From: Flavobacteriales bacterium
GTDB lineage: Bacteria > Bacteroidota > Bacteroidia > Flavobacteriales > Flavobacteriaceae
Assembly: GCA_015494775.1 (NCBI GenBank)
Contig: WGAP01000121.1
Coordinates: 1 to 5,500, forward strand
Reading direction: 5' to 3'
DNA length: 5,500 nucleotides
The first letter of the stretch is position 1. Every line of letters starts with the position of its first letter. Shown one piece after another: positions 1 to 5,500 of the stretch. Under the pieces are notes generated by a model. That model ran no database searches. It was not told the origin of the DNA and was given only the letters and a program-made list of their open reading frames with translations. The position numbers were made by a program, and so were the translations under genes.

Positions 1-3000
1 CATGGAACCCGTATTGTGGCTTTCGAATTTCCGTCAAGTTGTACGCCGCCCGCCACGCAAGCATCGCAATTTGCCGTTACGGGACAAACCGACAACAGCA
101 TGACGATTTCGTGGAGTAGGGGGGACGGTGATGCCGTTCTGGTGGTAGCCCGCGAAGGAAGTGCCGTCAATTCCGACCCCCAAAACGGAACAAGTTATAA
201 TGCCAATGCCGCCTTCGGGGCCGGCGATGAAATTGGAACGGGCAATTTTGTGGTTTATAACGGTACGGGAACATCCGTTACCATAACGGGCCTCAATGCC
301 GGAACCACCTACTATTTTGCCATCTACGAATACAACAATGCCGATGTTTGTTACCTCACACCCGCACTTACCGGTAGCGGAACCACCAACGGCCCGCCTA
401 CGGTGGTAACGAACAATATGCAAAGCATCGGTAGTACATCGGCCGTAGCCAGTGGCGAAGTGCTTTCCGACAACGGTTCGGCCATTAGCGAACGTGGTTT
501 TTGTTGGAGCACCTCGCCCAATCCCGACCTTGGCGGAAATCATATTACTTCCGGTAGCGGAACGGGAACCTTTACCGGAACGTTGACCGGACTTTCGCCC
601 AGTACCACCTACTACGTACGGGCCTATGCCGTCAATGCGGCCGGAACGGCCTACGGCAACAATGTGAGTTTCCGTACCGCATGTTCCGTGATTACCGATT
701 TTCCTTACCTGGAAACCTTTAATACCTGGGCCGAAAGCAACCCCGGCACATCTTGCACGGCCGACGGCAGTGTGGCCCTGTCGGATTGCTGGGAAAACCA
801 AAGCGGCGACGATGCCGACTGGGATGTGCTCAGCGGCGGAACACCTTCCACGGGAACAGGCCCATATTTTGATGCCAATGATTGGGACGGACGTTATATC
901 TACCTCGAAGCATCCGGCTGCGACAATAAAACCGCTTCGGTGCTCACGCCATTGTTTGATTTTTCCAACCTTCAAGCGCCCGAATTACGTTTTTGGACCC
1001 ACATGCGCGGAGCTGATATGGGCGATTTGAGCGTTCAGGTTTCCACCGACGGCGGCGCCAGTTGGTCGTCCGATGTATTGAACATTTCGGGCGATCACGG
1101 CGAAAGTTGGGACGAACATATTGTGGATTTGAGTGCCTATGCCGGCCAAAGCAGTGTACAAATCCGCTTTACCGGCCACACCGGTTCGAGCTACCTTTCC
1201 GATATTGCCTTGGACAATGTGCTTGTACAGGAAGCTACGGGCCTGCCGTCGGCGCCGGTTTATTGTGCGTCGGCCGGTAATATGAATTTTGCCACGGCTA
1301 TTACCGCCGTACAATTCAACGACATCAGTGTCTATTCCGACAAATACGAGCCCTATAATAATTATGCACAAATCCGTACGGGCCTCAAACGCGGACAAAC
1401 CTATCCGTTGACGGTCAATGTAAATACCGACGGCAATTATACCGTTTATGCCCGCTGTTGGATTGATTGGAATGCCGACGGCGATTTTGACGACAGCGGC
1501 GAAACTTATGATTTGGGTAGCGCAACCGATGTTTCCGATGGCGCCACATCCAATTCCCCCTTGGACATAACGGTTCCGTCCAATGCCGTTTTGGGCAAAA
1601 CGCGTATGCGTATCTCGGCCAAATACGGTTCCGACCCTTTGGCCTGCGAATCCGGTTTCGACGGTGAGACCGAAGATTATGAATTGATTGTGTATGACCG
1701 CTGTCAGGATGTGGCCCAGTGGAACGGAACCCTGTGGAAAAGTTTTGCCGGCGATACGCTCACCCTTGCCGATTTACAGAACAAATATTTGTATGCCGAC
1801 AATATGCTTTACCTGAAAGACGACGATTTGGACGCTTGCTCGGCGGCCAACCGTAAAGGCAACACGATGATTGTGGGTTCGGGTCGTTATTTGCGGCTCA
1901 ACTACGATTTGACCAACCGCGGCTATTTGGAGGTGCGCAACAACGGTGCTTTGGTCCAAACCGACGATGCCGGAATCATTCAAGGCGGCGGTATTTTTGT
2001 ACTCAATCGTATCTCCGATACGTTGGGACACTACTACGACTATGTTTATTGGTCGTCGCCACTCAATTCCACCGGCTTTACCCTGGGTGATGTGGTCTCC
2101 AATGCTTGGCGTTACTACGCATTTGATGCCACCGTCCAAAATCCCAATGTAATGCCCAACAGCGGTTGGATTCAAAAACAATCCACCGATGTTTTTGTAA
2201 CGGGTCAGGGCTTTGCCATATCGGCCGAAAACGGACAAACGCCGGAAGTTATCCGTGCGCGTTTCCGTAAGGATTACGACCCGTTCAACAATGGCGCCAT
2301 CAGTGTGCCGGTATATATCAACGGAACCGGTGCCGCCGACGGCGACGATTGGAACCTTTTGGGCAATCCGTATCCTTCGGCCTTGGATTTCGATTTGTTT
2401 GTTCAGGCCAATACCGATATTCAAGGCGGGCTCTACCTTTGGACCAATTGCGCCGGACTCAACGCCCAAGGCCAACACCAGGAAAGCGGATACACCGTTT
2501 ACACCCTTGCCGGCGCTACGGCTGCCTGTTCGGGAACCGGCCCCGTAGCCAATCAATATGTGGCGGCAGGGCAGGGCTTTATGGTGGAAGCCAATACGGC
2601 GGGCAATGTAACGTTTTCCAATGCTTATCGCAGCACGCAAAACGATCATTTTGTCAACCGGCTGGTCAACGACCGTGCTTGGTTTGACTTTATCAAAGAC
2701 GACGGCACCCATTTCGGACAAATTCTTATCGGCTTCGATGCGGCGGCCACCGATGCCACCGATCGCCTGTTCGATGCGCACGCCATTAGCAATCGTTGGT
2801 TTAGTTTTTGGAACGACCAAAAATTTGTCATCAACACCTTGTCCGCCTGGGATGGTAGCACACGCATTGTTCCGGTGGGTTATACGTCCGACAATGCGGG
2901 TACATTCAGCATTGCCATGCGCGCACGCGAAGGAAGTCTGCAAAACGTCCATATTTACCTGCGCGACCTTACGGCCGACCGCCTGCACGATTTGACCTCC

Positions 3001-3321
3001 GGGCCCTACACGTTCAGCACGGCGGCGGGAACCTTTACCGGACGTTTCGAGATTTTGTTCTCGCCCACGGTGCTCAAAACCGCCACGGCCAAGCAAACGG
3101 ATTTGGCCTTGCTTTCCGATGGAAACGGCCGGTTCGAAATTCGCGGCAGGGACATCCGTTCCGTGTATGTTTACGACCTCAACGGCCGCCTGATTCGGCG
3201 AATAAAAACCGAACCCACATCCCGCGTCCGCTTGGATTTGACCGGTATTCGGCACCAGGCCTTGCTTTTCAGGGTGTACACGGCCGACGGAAAATCCACG
3301 GTACTCAAAGGCATAAGATAA
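1..3321 (+). CDS. Large multidomain secreted/surface protein with T9SS C-terminal sorting domain (5' end outside window)
   Basis: The frame is open from base 1 to the TAA at 3319-3321 (1106 codons), so the real start lies upstream; the GTG at 16 is internal. Counting codons from base 1: a partial fibronectin-III-like domain to about 130 (ending near GLNAGTTYYFAIYEYN); a second at about 132-227 of the common Bacteroidota type (ERGFCWSTS, LSPSTTYYVRAYAVNAAGT); a MAM/jelly-roll-like domain at 228-412 (YLETF start, DIALDNVLV end); a GEVED domain at 421-565 with an acidic, probably calcium-binding loop DWNADGDFDDSGE (from codon 489) and the signature GETEDY (555-560). About 450 residues follow with motifs frequent in T9SS cargo (YVYWSSPL, WNLLGNPYPSALD, AAGQGFMVEA). 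The end, about 1031-1106, resembles a type A sorting domain (VYVYDLNGRLIR...LDLTGI...GKSTVLKGIR). Inferred role: export through the outer membrane and surface attachment or release, with adhesive or carbohydrate-binding modules. No catalytic domain is visible; one may lie upstream. Family recognition is confident, substrate unknown. Confidence 0.93.
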   Translation, partial: HGTRIVAFEFPSSCTPPATQASQFAVTGQTDNSMTISWSRGDGDAVLVVAREGSAVNSDPQNGTSYNANAAFGAGDEIGTGNFVVYNGTGTSVTITGLNAGTTYYFAIYEYNNADVCYLTPALTGSGTTNGPPTVVTNNMQSIGSTSAVASGEVLSDNGSAISERGFCWSTSPNPDLGGNHITSGSGTGTFTGTLTGLSPSTTYYVRAYAVNAAGTAYGNNVSFRTACSVITDFPYLETFNTWAESNPGTSCTADGSVALSDCWENQSGDDADWDVLSGGTPSTGTGPYFDANDWDGRYIYLEASGCDNKTASVLTPLFDFSNLQAPELRFWTHMRGADMGDLSVQVSTDGGASWSSDVLNISGDHGESWDEHIVDLSAYAGQSSVQIRFTGHTGSSYLSDIALDNVLVQEATGLPSAPVYCASAGNMNFATAITAVQFNDISVYSDKYEPYNNYAQIRTGLKRGQTYPLTVNVNTDGNYTVYARCWIDWNADGDFDDSGETYDLGSATDVSDGATSNSPLDITVPSNAVLGKTRMRISAKYGSDPLACESGFDGETEDYELIVYDRCQDVAQWNGTLWKSFAGDTLTLADLQNKYLYADNMLYLKDDDLDACSAANRKGNTMIVGSGRYLRLNYDLTNRGYLEVRNNGALVQTDDAGIIQGGGIFVLNRISDTLGHYYDYVYWSSPLNSTGFTLGDVVSNAWRYYAFDATVQNPNVMPNSGWIQKQSTDVFVTGQGFAISAENGQTPEVIRARFRKDYDPFNNGAISVPVYINGTGAADGDDWNLLGNPYPSALDFDLFVQANTDIQGGLYLWTNCAGLNAQGQHQESGYTVYTLAGATAACSGTGPVANQYVAAGQGFMVEANTAGNVTFSNAYRSTQNDHFVNRLVNDRAWFDFIKDDGTHFGQILIGFDAAATDATDRLFDAHAISNRWFSFWNDQKFVINTLSAWDGSTRIVPVGYTSDNAGTFSIAMRAREGSLQNVHIYLRDLTADRLHDLTSGPYTFSTAAGTFTGRFEILFSPTVLKTATAKQTDLALLSDGNGRFEIRGRDIRSVYVYDLNGRLIRRIKTEPTSRVRLDLTGIRHQALLFRVYTADGKSTVLKGIR

Positions 3322-3332
3322 TTTTTCAGGGC

Positions 3333-3383
3333 GCCCCGGCGACCGGGTTCGGGGCCCCGCCGGCGGGCTGATGCCCGTGGCGG
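3333..3383. repeat. Two adjacent GC-rich hairpins just downstream of the first gene
   Basis: The first hairpin pairs GCCCCG (3333-3338) with CGGGGC (3350-3355) across an 11-base loop. The second is compound: CCGCC (3357-3361) pairs with GGCGG (3379-3383), enclosing CGGGC (3364-3368) paired with GCCCG (3373-3377) around a TGAT loop. They begin 12 bases after the stop codon and may slow or end transcription, but no T-run follows either one, so I do not call them classical terminators. Confidence 0.5.
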
Positions 3384-3410
3384 ATGGCCGGACGTTGAAT
3401 TGAGTTTATT

Positions 3411-3445
3411 AGCCCCGCCCCGCGGCTTCGCCGCGGGGCGGGGCT
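3411..3445. terminator. Perfect 16-bp GC hairpin, possible terminator of the upstream gene
   Basis: AGCCCCGCCCCGCGGC (3411-3426) pairs perfectly with 3430-3445 across the triloop TTC. It lies 89 bases after the stop of the surface-protein gene. The following bases are T-rich but not a pure T-run (GTATCTTTGATTTT), and the bases before it (GAGTTTATT) are also A/T-rich, so it could act as a weak, possibly bidirectional terminator. The hairpin is certain; its role as terminator is inference, and it may simply be the core of the surrounding repeat. Confidence 0.4.
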
Positions 3446-3446
3446 G

Positions 3447-3454
3447 TATCTTTG
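3447..3454 (+). promoter_or_regulatory. TATCTTTG, exact match to the Bacteroidota -7 promoter motif
   Basis: The octamer fits TAnnTTTG, the -7 element used by the primary sigma factor of Bacteroidota. It follows the 16-bp hairpin directly, inside the nested inverted repeat. The -33 position, where TTG is expected, falls within the hairpin and shows no TTG, and no credible gene starts nearby. If active, it would transcribe the palindromic region as a non-coding RNA. A chance or repeat-borne match is equally possible. Confidence 0.3.
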
Positions 3455-3515
3455 ATTTTCAAATGTTTACGTCCGGCCATTCGCCCGGCGCGCTGGCGCG
3501 CGCCGCGGCGGAGCC

Positions 3516-3560
3516 ACGGGTTCCGCTTCGGGACGGCGGAGCGCCTTCGCGGAAACCCGT
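3516..3560. repeat. Long hairpin with one bulged base
   Basis: ACGGGTTCCGC (3516-3526) pairs with GCGGAAACCCGT (3549-3560) over 11 base pairs, leaving one extra A bulged on the right arm. Inside, GGCG (3535-3538) pairs with CGCC (3542-3545) around GAG. It sits just after a run of CG alternation (GCGCGC units, about 3488-3503). No function is evident beyond membership in the palindromic island. Confidence 0.65.
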
Positions 3561-3569
3561 TTCCTCACG

Positions 3570-3644
3570 GCGTTGCAGCAAGCAAAAATGTCGGATAAGT
3601 CGAAGATAAAACTTGGTGTGAAGGTTTTATGCTTGCTGCAACGC
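3570..3644. repeat. Perfect 15-bp inverted repeat around an AT-richer 45-base loop
   Basis: GCGTTGCAGCAAGCA (3570-3584) is exactly complementary to TGCTTGCTGCAACGC (3630-3644). With A3629 bulged, AAAA (3585-3588) can extend the pairing to TTTT (3625-3628). Unlike its neighbours the stem is not mainly G/C, and the loop contains purine-rich DNA. A perfect 15-base match is unlikely by chance over this distance and suggests a stem-loop RNA or the ends of a small element. Confidence 0.75.
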
Positions 3645-3699
3645 TATCCGGCGCCGTCGGGCTGTCCGCTCAAATGCGGCTTGTCGGCCTGCTGCTTTT

Positions 3700-3728
3700 G
3701 CGCGGGCGCGCGTGCCGCGCGCCCGCGC
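3700..3728. repeat. Perfect 13-bp GC hairpin with triloop
   Basis: Bases 3700-3712 pair without mismatch with 3716-3728, leaving the loop TGC; all 13 pairs are G-C. No T-run follows on either strand, so a terminator role is not supported. It lies in the middle of the GC-rich part of the island. A weaker pairing, GCGCC (3791-3795) with GGCGC (3816-3820), closes that part just before composition switches to AT-rich. Confidence 0.7.
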
Positions 3729-3821
3729 CCGCCCGTGCGTGGGGCTTCCTTGGGTCGCCTCCGCCGGGCGGCAAAGCATGCTCGCCGTCTGCGCCGCATA
3801 ACCGCTCCCATCCCTGGCGCA

Positions 3822-3895
3822 GATTTAATTATGAATTCTAAATTAATAAATTTTGAATTGATTATCAATGACTTACATTCATTTTTCTAAATGAT
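3822..3895. other. AT-rich strip between two GC-rich repeat blocks
   Basis: Composition changes abruptly from GC-rich to strongly AT-rich for about 74 bases and back again. The strip holds the 11-base palindrome TTGATTATCAA (3858-3868) and a 19-codon open frame (3831-3890) that I do not regard as a gene. It could be an insertion point or boundary between two separately acquired repeat units, or a protein-binding spacer; neither is shown. Confidence 0.5.
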
Positions 3896-3939
3896 GCGTC
3901 GGCCCGTCGGCGACCACCGGAGCGACCGAATTTTAGTAG

Positions 3940-3985
3940 CGGTGCCTTCGAAACACTGCGCCTTCGGCACAGCACTCAGGCACCG
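3940..3985. repeat. 8-bp inverted repeat with internal GCC-TTC-GGC hairpin
   Basis: CGGTGCCT (3940-3947) pairs with AGGCACCG (3978-3985), and within the loop GCC (3960-3962) pairs with GGC (3966-3968) around TTC. It is one of the smaller palindromes of the island and of unknown function. Confidence 0.5.
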
Positions 3986-3994
3986 GCCTTTCGA

Positions 3995-4033
3995 CGCGCG
4001 ATAAATCGCTTTCCCGCGCGATAAATCGCGCGG
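3995..4033. repeat. 15-base direct repeat (two copies), second copy in a hairpin
   Basis: CGCGCGATAAATCGC occurs at 3995-4009 and 4015-4029, a 20-base period with a 5-base spacer. The second copy lies in a perfect hairpin: CCGCGCGA (4014-4021) pairs with TCGCGCGG (4026-4033) around TAAA. The first copy has the same core but a shorter stem. Two copies do not make a CRISPR array. They could be repeat-family remnants or paired protein-binding sites. Confidence 0.65.
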
Positions 4034-4082
4034 CTACAAAGGGACATCCCGCTTCGATTGAAACAGCCCGGTTCTTGGTTAT

Positions 4083-4269
4083 TCCGCTACCATAAACATT
4101 ATAGCGGAGCGAGACCGAAGGGCTTGCGTAGCCCGCGGCAGACCGCAGGGCTGATGCGGTAGCGCAGGCAGACGCCGGCCGAGCAAAATGCGAAGGCCGG
4201 CCGGCTGCCGAACCTGTCCAGTACATTGCGCAAGCAATGTCGGGAGCCGTGGAGGCGCCCGCAGGGCGC
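4083..4269. repeat. Chain of seven consecutive hairpins (repeat or structured RNA candidate)
   Basis: In order: TCCGCTA/TAGCGGA (4083-4089 with 4102-4108); GGGCT/AGCCC (4120-4124 with 4130-4134); GCGG/CCGC (4135-4138 with 4143-4146); TGCG/CGCA (4155-4158 with 4163-4166); a longer arm GGCAG/CTGCC (4167-4171 with 4205-4209) enclosing GCCGGCC/GGCCGGC (4174-4180 with 4195-4201) and a small GCA/TGC stem flanked by GA/GAA; ACATTGC/GCAATGT (4223-4229 with 4234-4240) closed by a GCAA tetraloop of the GNRA class; GCGCCC/GGGCGC (4255-4260 with 4264-4269). It ends 110 bases before the peptidase start. A dispersed repeat is the likelier reading; a non-coding RNA or long leader is possible. The strand is undetermined because hairpins read on both strands. 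Confidence 0.55.
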
Positions 4270-4353
4270 AGGAACGCATATCAAATCGGTCTTAATTCAC
4301 TTTCCAAGCAAAATATTTGCATCGCTTTGACGTATTAATTGCGGGATTATTCC

Positions 4354-4361
4354 TAATTTTA
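4354..4361 (+). promoter_or_regulatory. Possible -7 element of the peptidase gene
   Basis: TAATTTTA matches TAnnTTTG except for the last base and lies 18 bases before the ATG at 4380. A TTTG at 4326-4329 could be the -33 element, though the 24-base spacing is longer than usual. No Shine-Dalgarno-like sequence precedes the start, which is normal in this phylum. A near-palindrome, GCAAA/TTTGC (4308-4312 with 4316-4320), lies upstream and could be an operator. Weak support overall. Confidence 0.25.
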
Positions 4362-4379
4362 GCCGCAAAACCCGAAGTC

Positions 4380-5500
4380 ATGAAAAAATTAATGCTGCTT
4401 TTGACCCTGATGTTGTTACTCCCGCTGCGGGCACAAGAAAAGAAAATACCCAAGGGACACGATAATACGAGCAAATTCCGGCAAATGTACGACCTGCTCC
4501 CCACGCCCAACCGCTATCGTTCGGCCAACGGCGCGCCGGGACCGGATTACTATCAAAACTTTGCCAACTACAATATGGACATTCAGCTTATCGACGATAG
4601 GCAGCAACCCGTTTTGCGCGGCAAGGAAACCATCGAATACATCAACAATTCACCCGACCAACTTCCTTATTTATGGATCCAACTGGACCAAAACCGGCGG
4701 GAACCCAACTCCTTTACCGAACAAATCACGCCCGACGGCGATAATATTATGCTCCGACCCGGACGTTTTGTAAGTGAATTTACCAACAAGGGCTATCAGG
4801 GCGGGTTCCACATCGAATCCGTTACCGATGCCGACGGACGGGCCTTGCCCTACACCATTAACTACACCATGATGCGCGTGGATTTGCGTACACCCTTGCG
4901 TCCGGGCGAAAAAACCAAAATCAAAATCAAATGGTGGTACAATATCAATAACTTCAAGCAGGATTGGGCCCGGTCGGGTTATGAAGACTTCCCCGACGGC
5001 GAAAAGGAATACATCATCGCTCAATTCTATCCGCGCATGGCCGTGTATGACGATGTGGAGGGCTGGCAAACCAACCAATTTATCGGAACGGGCGAATTTG
5101 CTTTGCCCTTCGGTGAGTTTACGGTCAACATCACCGCGCCGGCCGATTTTGTCATCGACGGAACGGGACATTTGCTCAATCGTGTGGCCGTGTTTACGCC
5201 CAAGCAATGGGAGCGTTGGCTTACGGCCACCAAAACCTACGACCGGCCCGTGATTGTGGTTACCGAGGCCGAAGCCAAGCAAAAAATTCAAAACCCCGAA
5301 CGCAGCCAAACCAAAATTTGGCATTTCCATGCCAAAAAAGTACGCGACTTTGCTTTTGCCGCTTCGCGCCGGTTTATCTACGACGCCATGGCCGTCAAAA
5401 TAGGCGGCGAAACCAAAATGGCCGTTTCCATGTATCCGCCCGAAGGCAATCCGCTCTGGGAAAAATATTCCACCCGCGTGGTGGCGCATACGCTCAAATC
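4380..5500 (+). CDS. Secreted M1-family metallopeptidase (aminopeptidase N-like), N-terminal part
   Basis: The frame opens at ATG 4380 and runs to the window end (373 codons plus two bases). The start is supported by the signal peptide it gives: KK at residues 2-3, a leucine-rich core at 4-16, and a likely signal peptidase I site after LRA (residue 18). The mature part begins with a segment typical of Bacteroidota M1 peptidases: PTPNRYRSANGAPGPDYYQN (41-60), the beta-sandwich strands GKETIEYINNSPDQLPYLWIQLDQN (81-105), then the FYPRMAVYDD..GWQ..QFIGTGEF..PFGEFTVNITAPADFVIDGTG stretch (about 216-263). Family members are zinc exopeptidases that remove N-terminal residues from peptides, here in the periplasm or outside the cell. 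The substrate-binding GxMEN-like motif and the HExxH zinc site should lie just beyond base 5500, so activity cannot be judged. It is separated from the upstream gene by 1058 bases and is probably transcribed on its own. Confidence 0.9.
   Translation, partial: MKKLMLLLTLMLLLPLRAQEKKIPKGHDNTSKFRQMYDLLPTPNRYRSANGAPGPDYYQNFANYNMDIQLIDDRQQPVLRGKETIEYINNSPDQLPYLWIQLDQNRREPNSFTEQITPDGDNIMLRPGRFVSEFTNKGYQGGFHIESVTDADGRALPYTINYTMMRVDLRTPLRPGEKTKIKIKWWYNINNFKQDWARSGYEDFPDGEKEYIIAQFYPRMAVYDDVEGWQTNQFIGTGEFALPFGEFTVNITAPADFVIDGTGHLLNRVAVFTPKQWERWLTATKTYDRPVIVVTEAEAKQKIQNPERSQTKIWHFHAKKVRDFAFAASRRFIYDAMAVKIGGETKMAVSMYPPEGNPLWEKYSTRVVAHTLK

Larger units (their letters stand above)
3379..3485. repeat. Nested inverted repeat, outer arms of 17 bases
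   Basis: The outer arms 3379-3395 and 3469-3485 are complementary over 17 positions with one G-T wobble (3383/3481); the core ATGGCCGGACGT (3384-3395) is perfectly matched by ACGTCCGGCCAT (3469-3480). They enclose AT-rich spacers and a second perfect 16-bp hairpin at 3411-3445. The left arm's first bases overlap the right side of the preceding compound hairpin, so two alternative folds compete. The symmetry suggests a discrete repeat unit or a decayed small mobile element. Confidence 0.7.
3322..4379. other. Gene-free, palindrome-rich intergenic island
   Basis: No credible protein gene, tRNA or rRNA is seen in these 1058 bases. The short open frames here give arginine-, alanine- and proline-rich translations with no recognisable motif, as expected from GC-rich palindromes. 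The stretch divides into a GC-rich part (3330-3820) with several strong hairpins, an AT-rich strip (about 3822-3895), a second hairpin and direct-repeat part (3896-4080), a chain of hairpins (4083-4269), and an AT-richer promoter-like leader before the next gene (4280-4379). The style resembles the dispersed palindromic repeats often seen between genes in Bacteroidota; that resemblance is from memory and untested. Confidence 0.8.

Noticed and set aside
16..18. GTG as the start of the large gene
   Set aside because: The frame is open back to base 1, and the residues around it read as the middle of a domain, with no signal peptide.
1774..3255. 493-codon open frame on the minus strand (also 34-975 minus, 313 codons)
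   Set aside because: Both lie wholly antisense to the surface-protein gene, whose domains are clear. The translations show no recognisable domain and are by-products of its codon bias.
3400..3890. Short plus-strand frames 3400-3609 and 3573-3890 and the minus-strand frame 3644-3868
   Set aside because: They run through hairpin arms, are rich in Arg/Ala/Pro, overlap each other and show no motif or credible start context.
3831..3890. 19-codon frame beginning MNSKLINFELIINDLHSFF
   Set aside because: It fills the AT-rich strip but has no start signals or downstream gene to attenuate; the peptidase start is about 490 bases away.
3995..4029. CRISPR array
   Set aside because: Only two copies with a 5-base spacer and no cas genes.
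4081..4090. tRNA 3' end (TTCCGCTACC followed by A)
   Set aside because: The complementary acceptor strand lies downstream, not about 70 bases upstream, and no cloverleaf can be built.
4151..4194. Possible hammerhead ribozyme core (CTGATG, then CGAA)
   Set aside because: The required CUGANGA...GAAA core and three-way stem arrangement are not met; the bases are explained by simple hairpins.
3933..4284. Minus-strand frames 3933-4226, 4079-4279 and 4099-4284
   Set aside because: Three overlapping frames in different phases across the hairpin chain indicate stop-poor GC-rich DNA, not genes.
4671..5489. 272-codon minus-strand frame opposite the peptidase
   Set aside because: The plus-strand frame has a signal peptide and M1 family motifs; the antisense translation has none.

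Overview
The window looks like chromosomal DNA from a Bacteroidota bacterium (flavobacteria/saprospira-like; I cannot place the family). The reasons are a giant multidomain surface protein with fibronectin-type-III, MAM-like and GEVED domains and a type IX secretion (T9SS) C-terminal sorting domain, a secreted M1 peptidase of the kind common in this phylum, no obvious Shine-Dalgarno before its ATG, and TAnnTTTG-like promoter motifs.

Layout: (1) Bases 1-3321, + strand: the 3' part (1106 codons to the stop) of a large secreted or surface protein whose start lies before the window. (2) Bases 3322-4379: a 1058-base gap without a credible gene. It is densely filled with palindromic, mostly GC-rich elements: a nested inverted repeat around a 16-bp hairpin, an 11-bp bulged hairpin, a 15-bp inverted repeat, a 13-bp triloop hairpin, an AT-rich strip, a 15-base direct repeat, and a chain of seven hairpins that includes a GCAA tetraloop. 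(3) Bases 4380-5500, + strand: the first 373 codons of an exported M1-family metallopeptidase, cut by the window end before its zinc site.

Both genes point the same way and both products leave the cytoplasm (one probably to the cell surface by T9SS, one at least to the periplasm by Sec). The gap with terminator-like hairpins argues against one operon. I see no convincing new multi-gene system. The most unusual part is the palindrome-rich gap, best explained as an accumulation of dispersed intergenic repeats, though its last block (4083-4269) could be a folded RNA.
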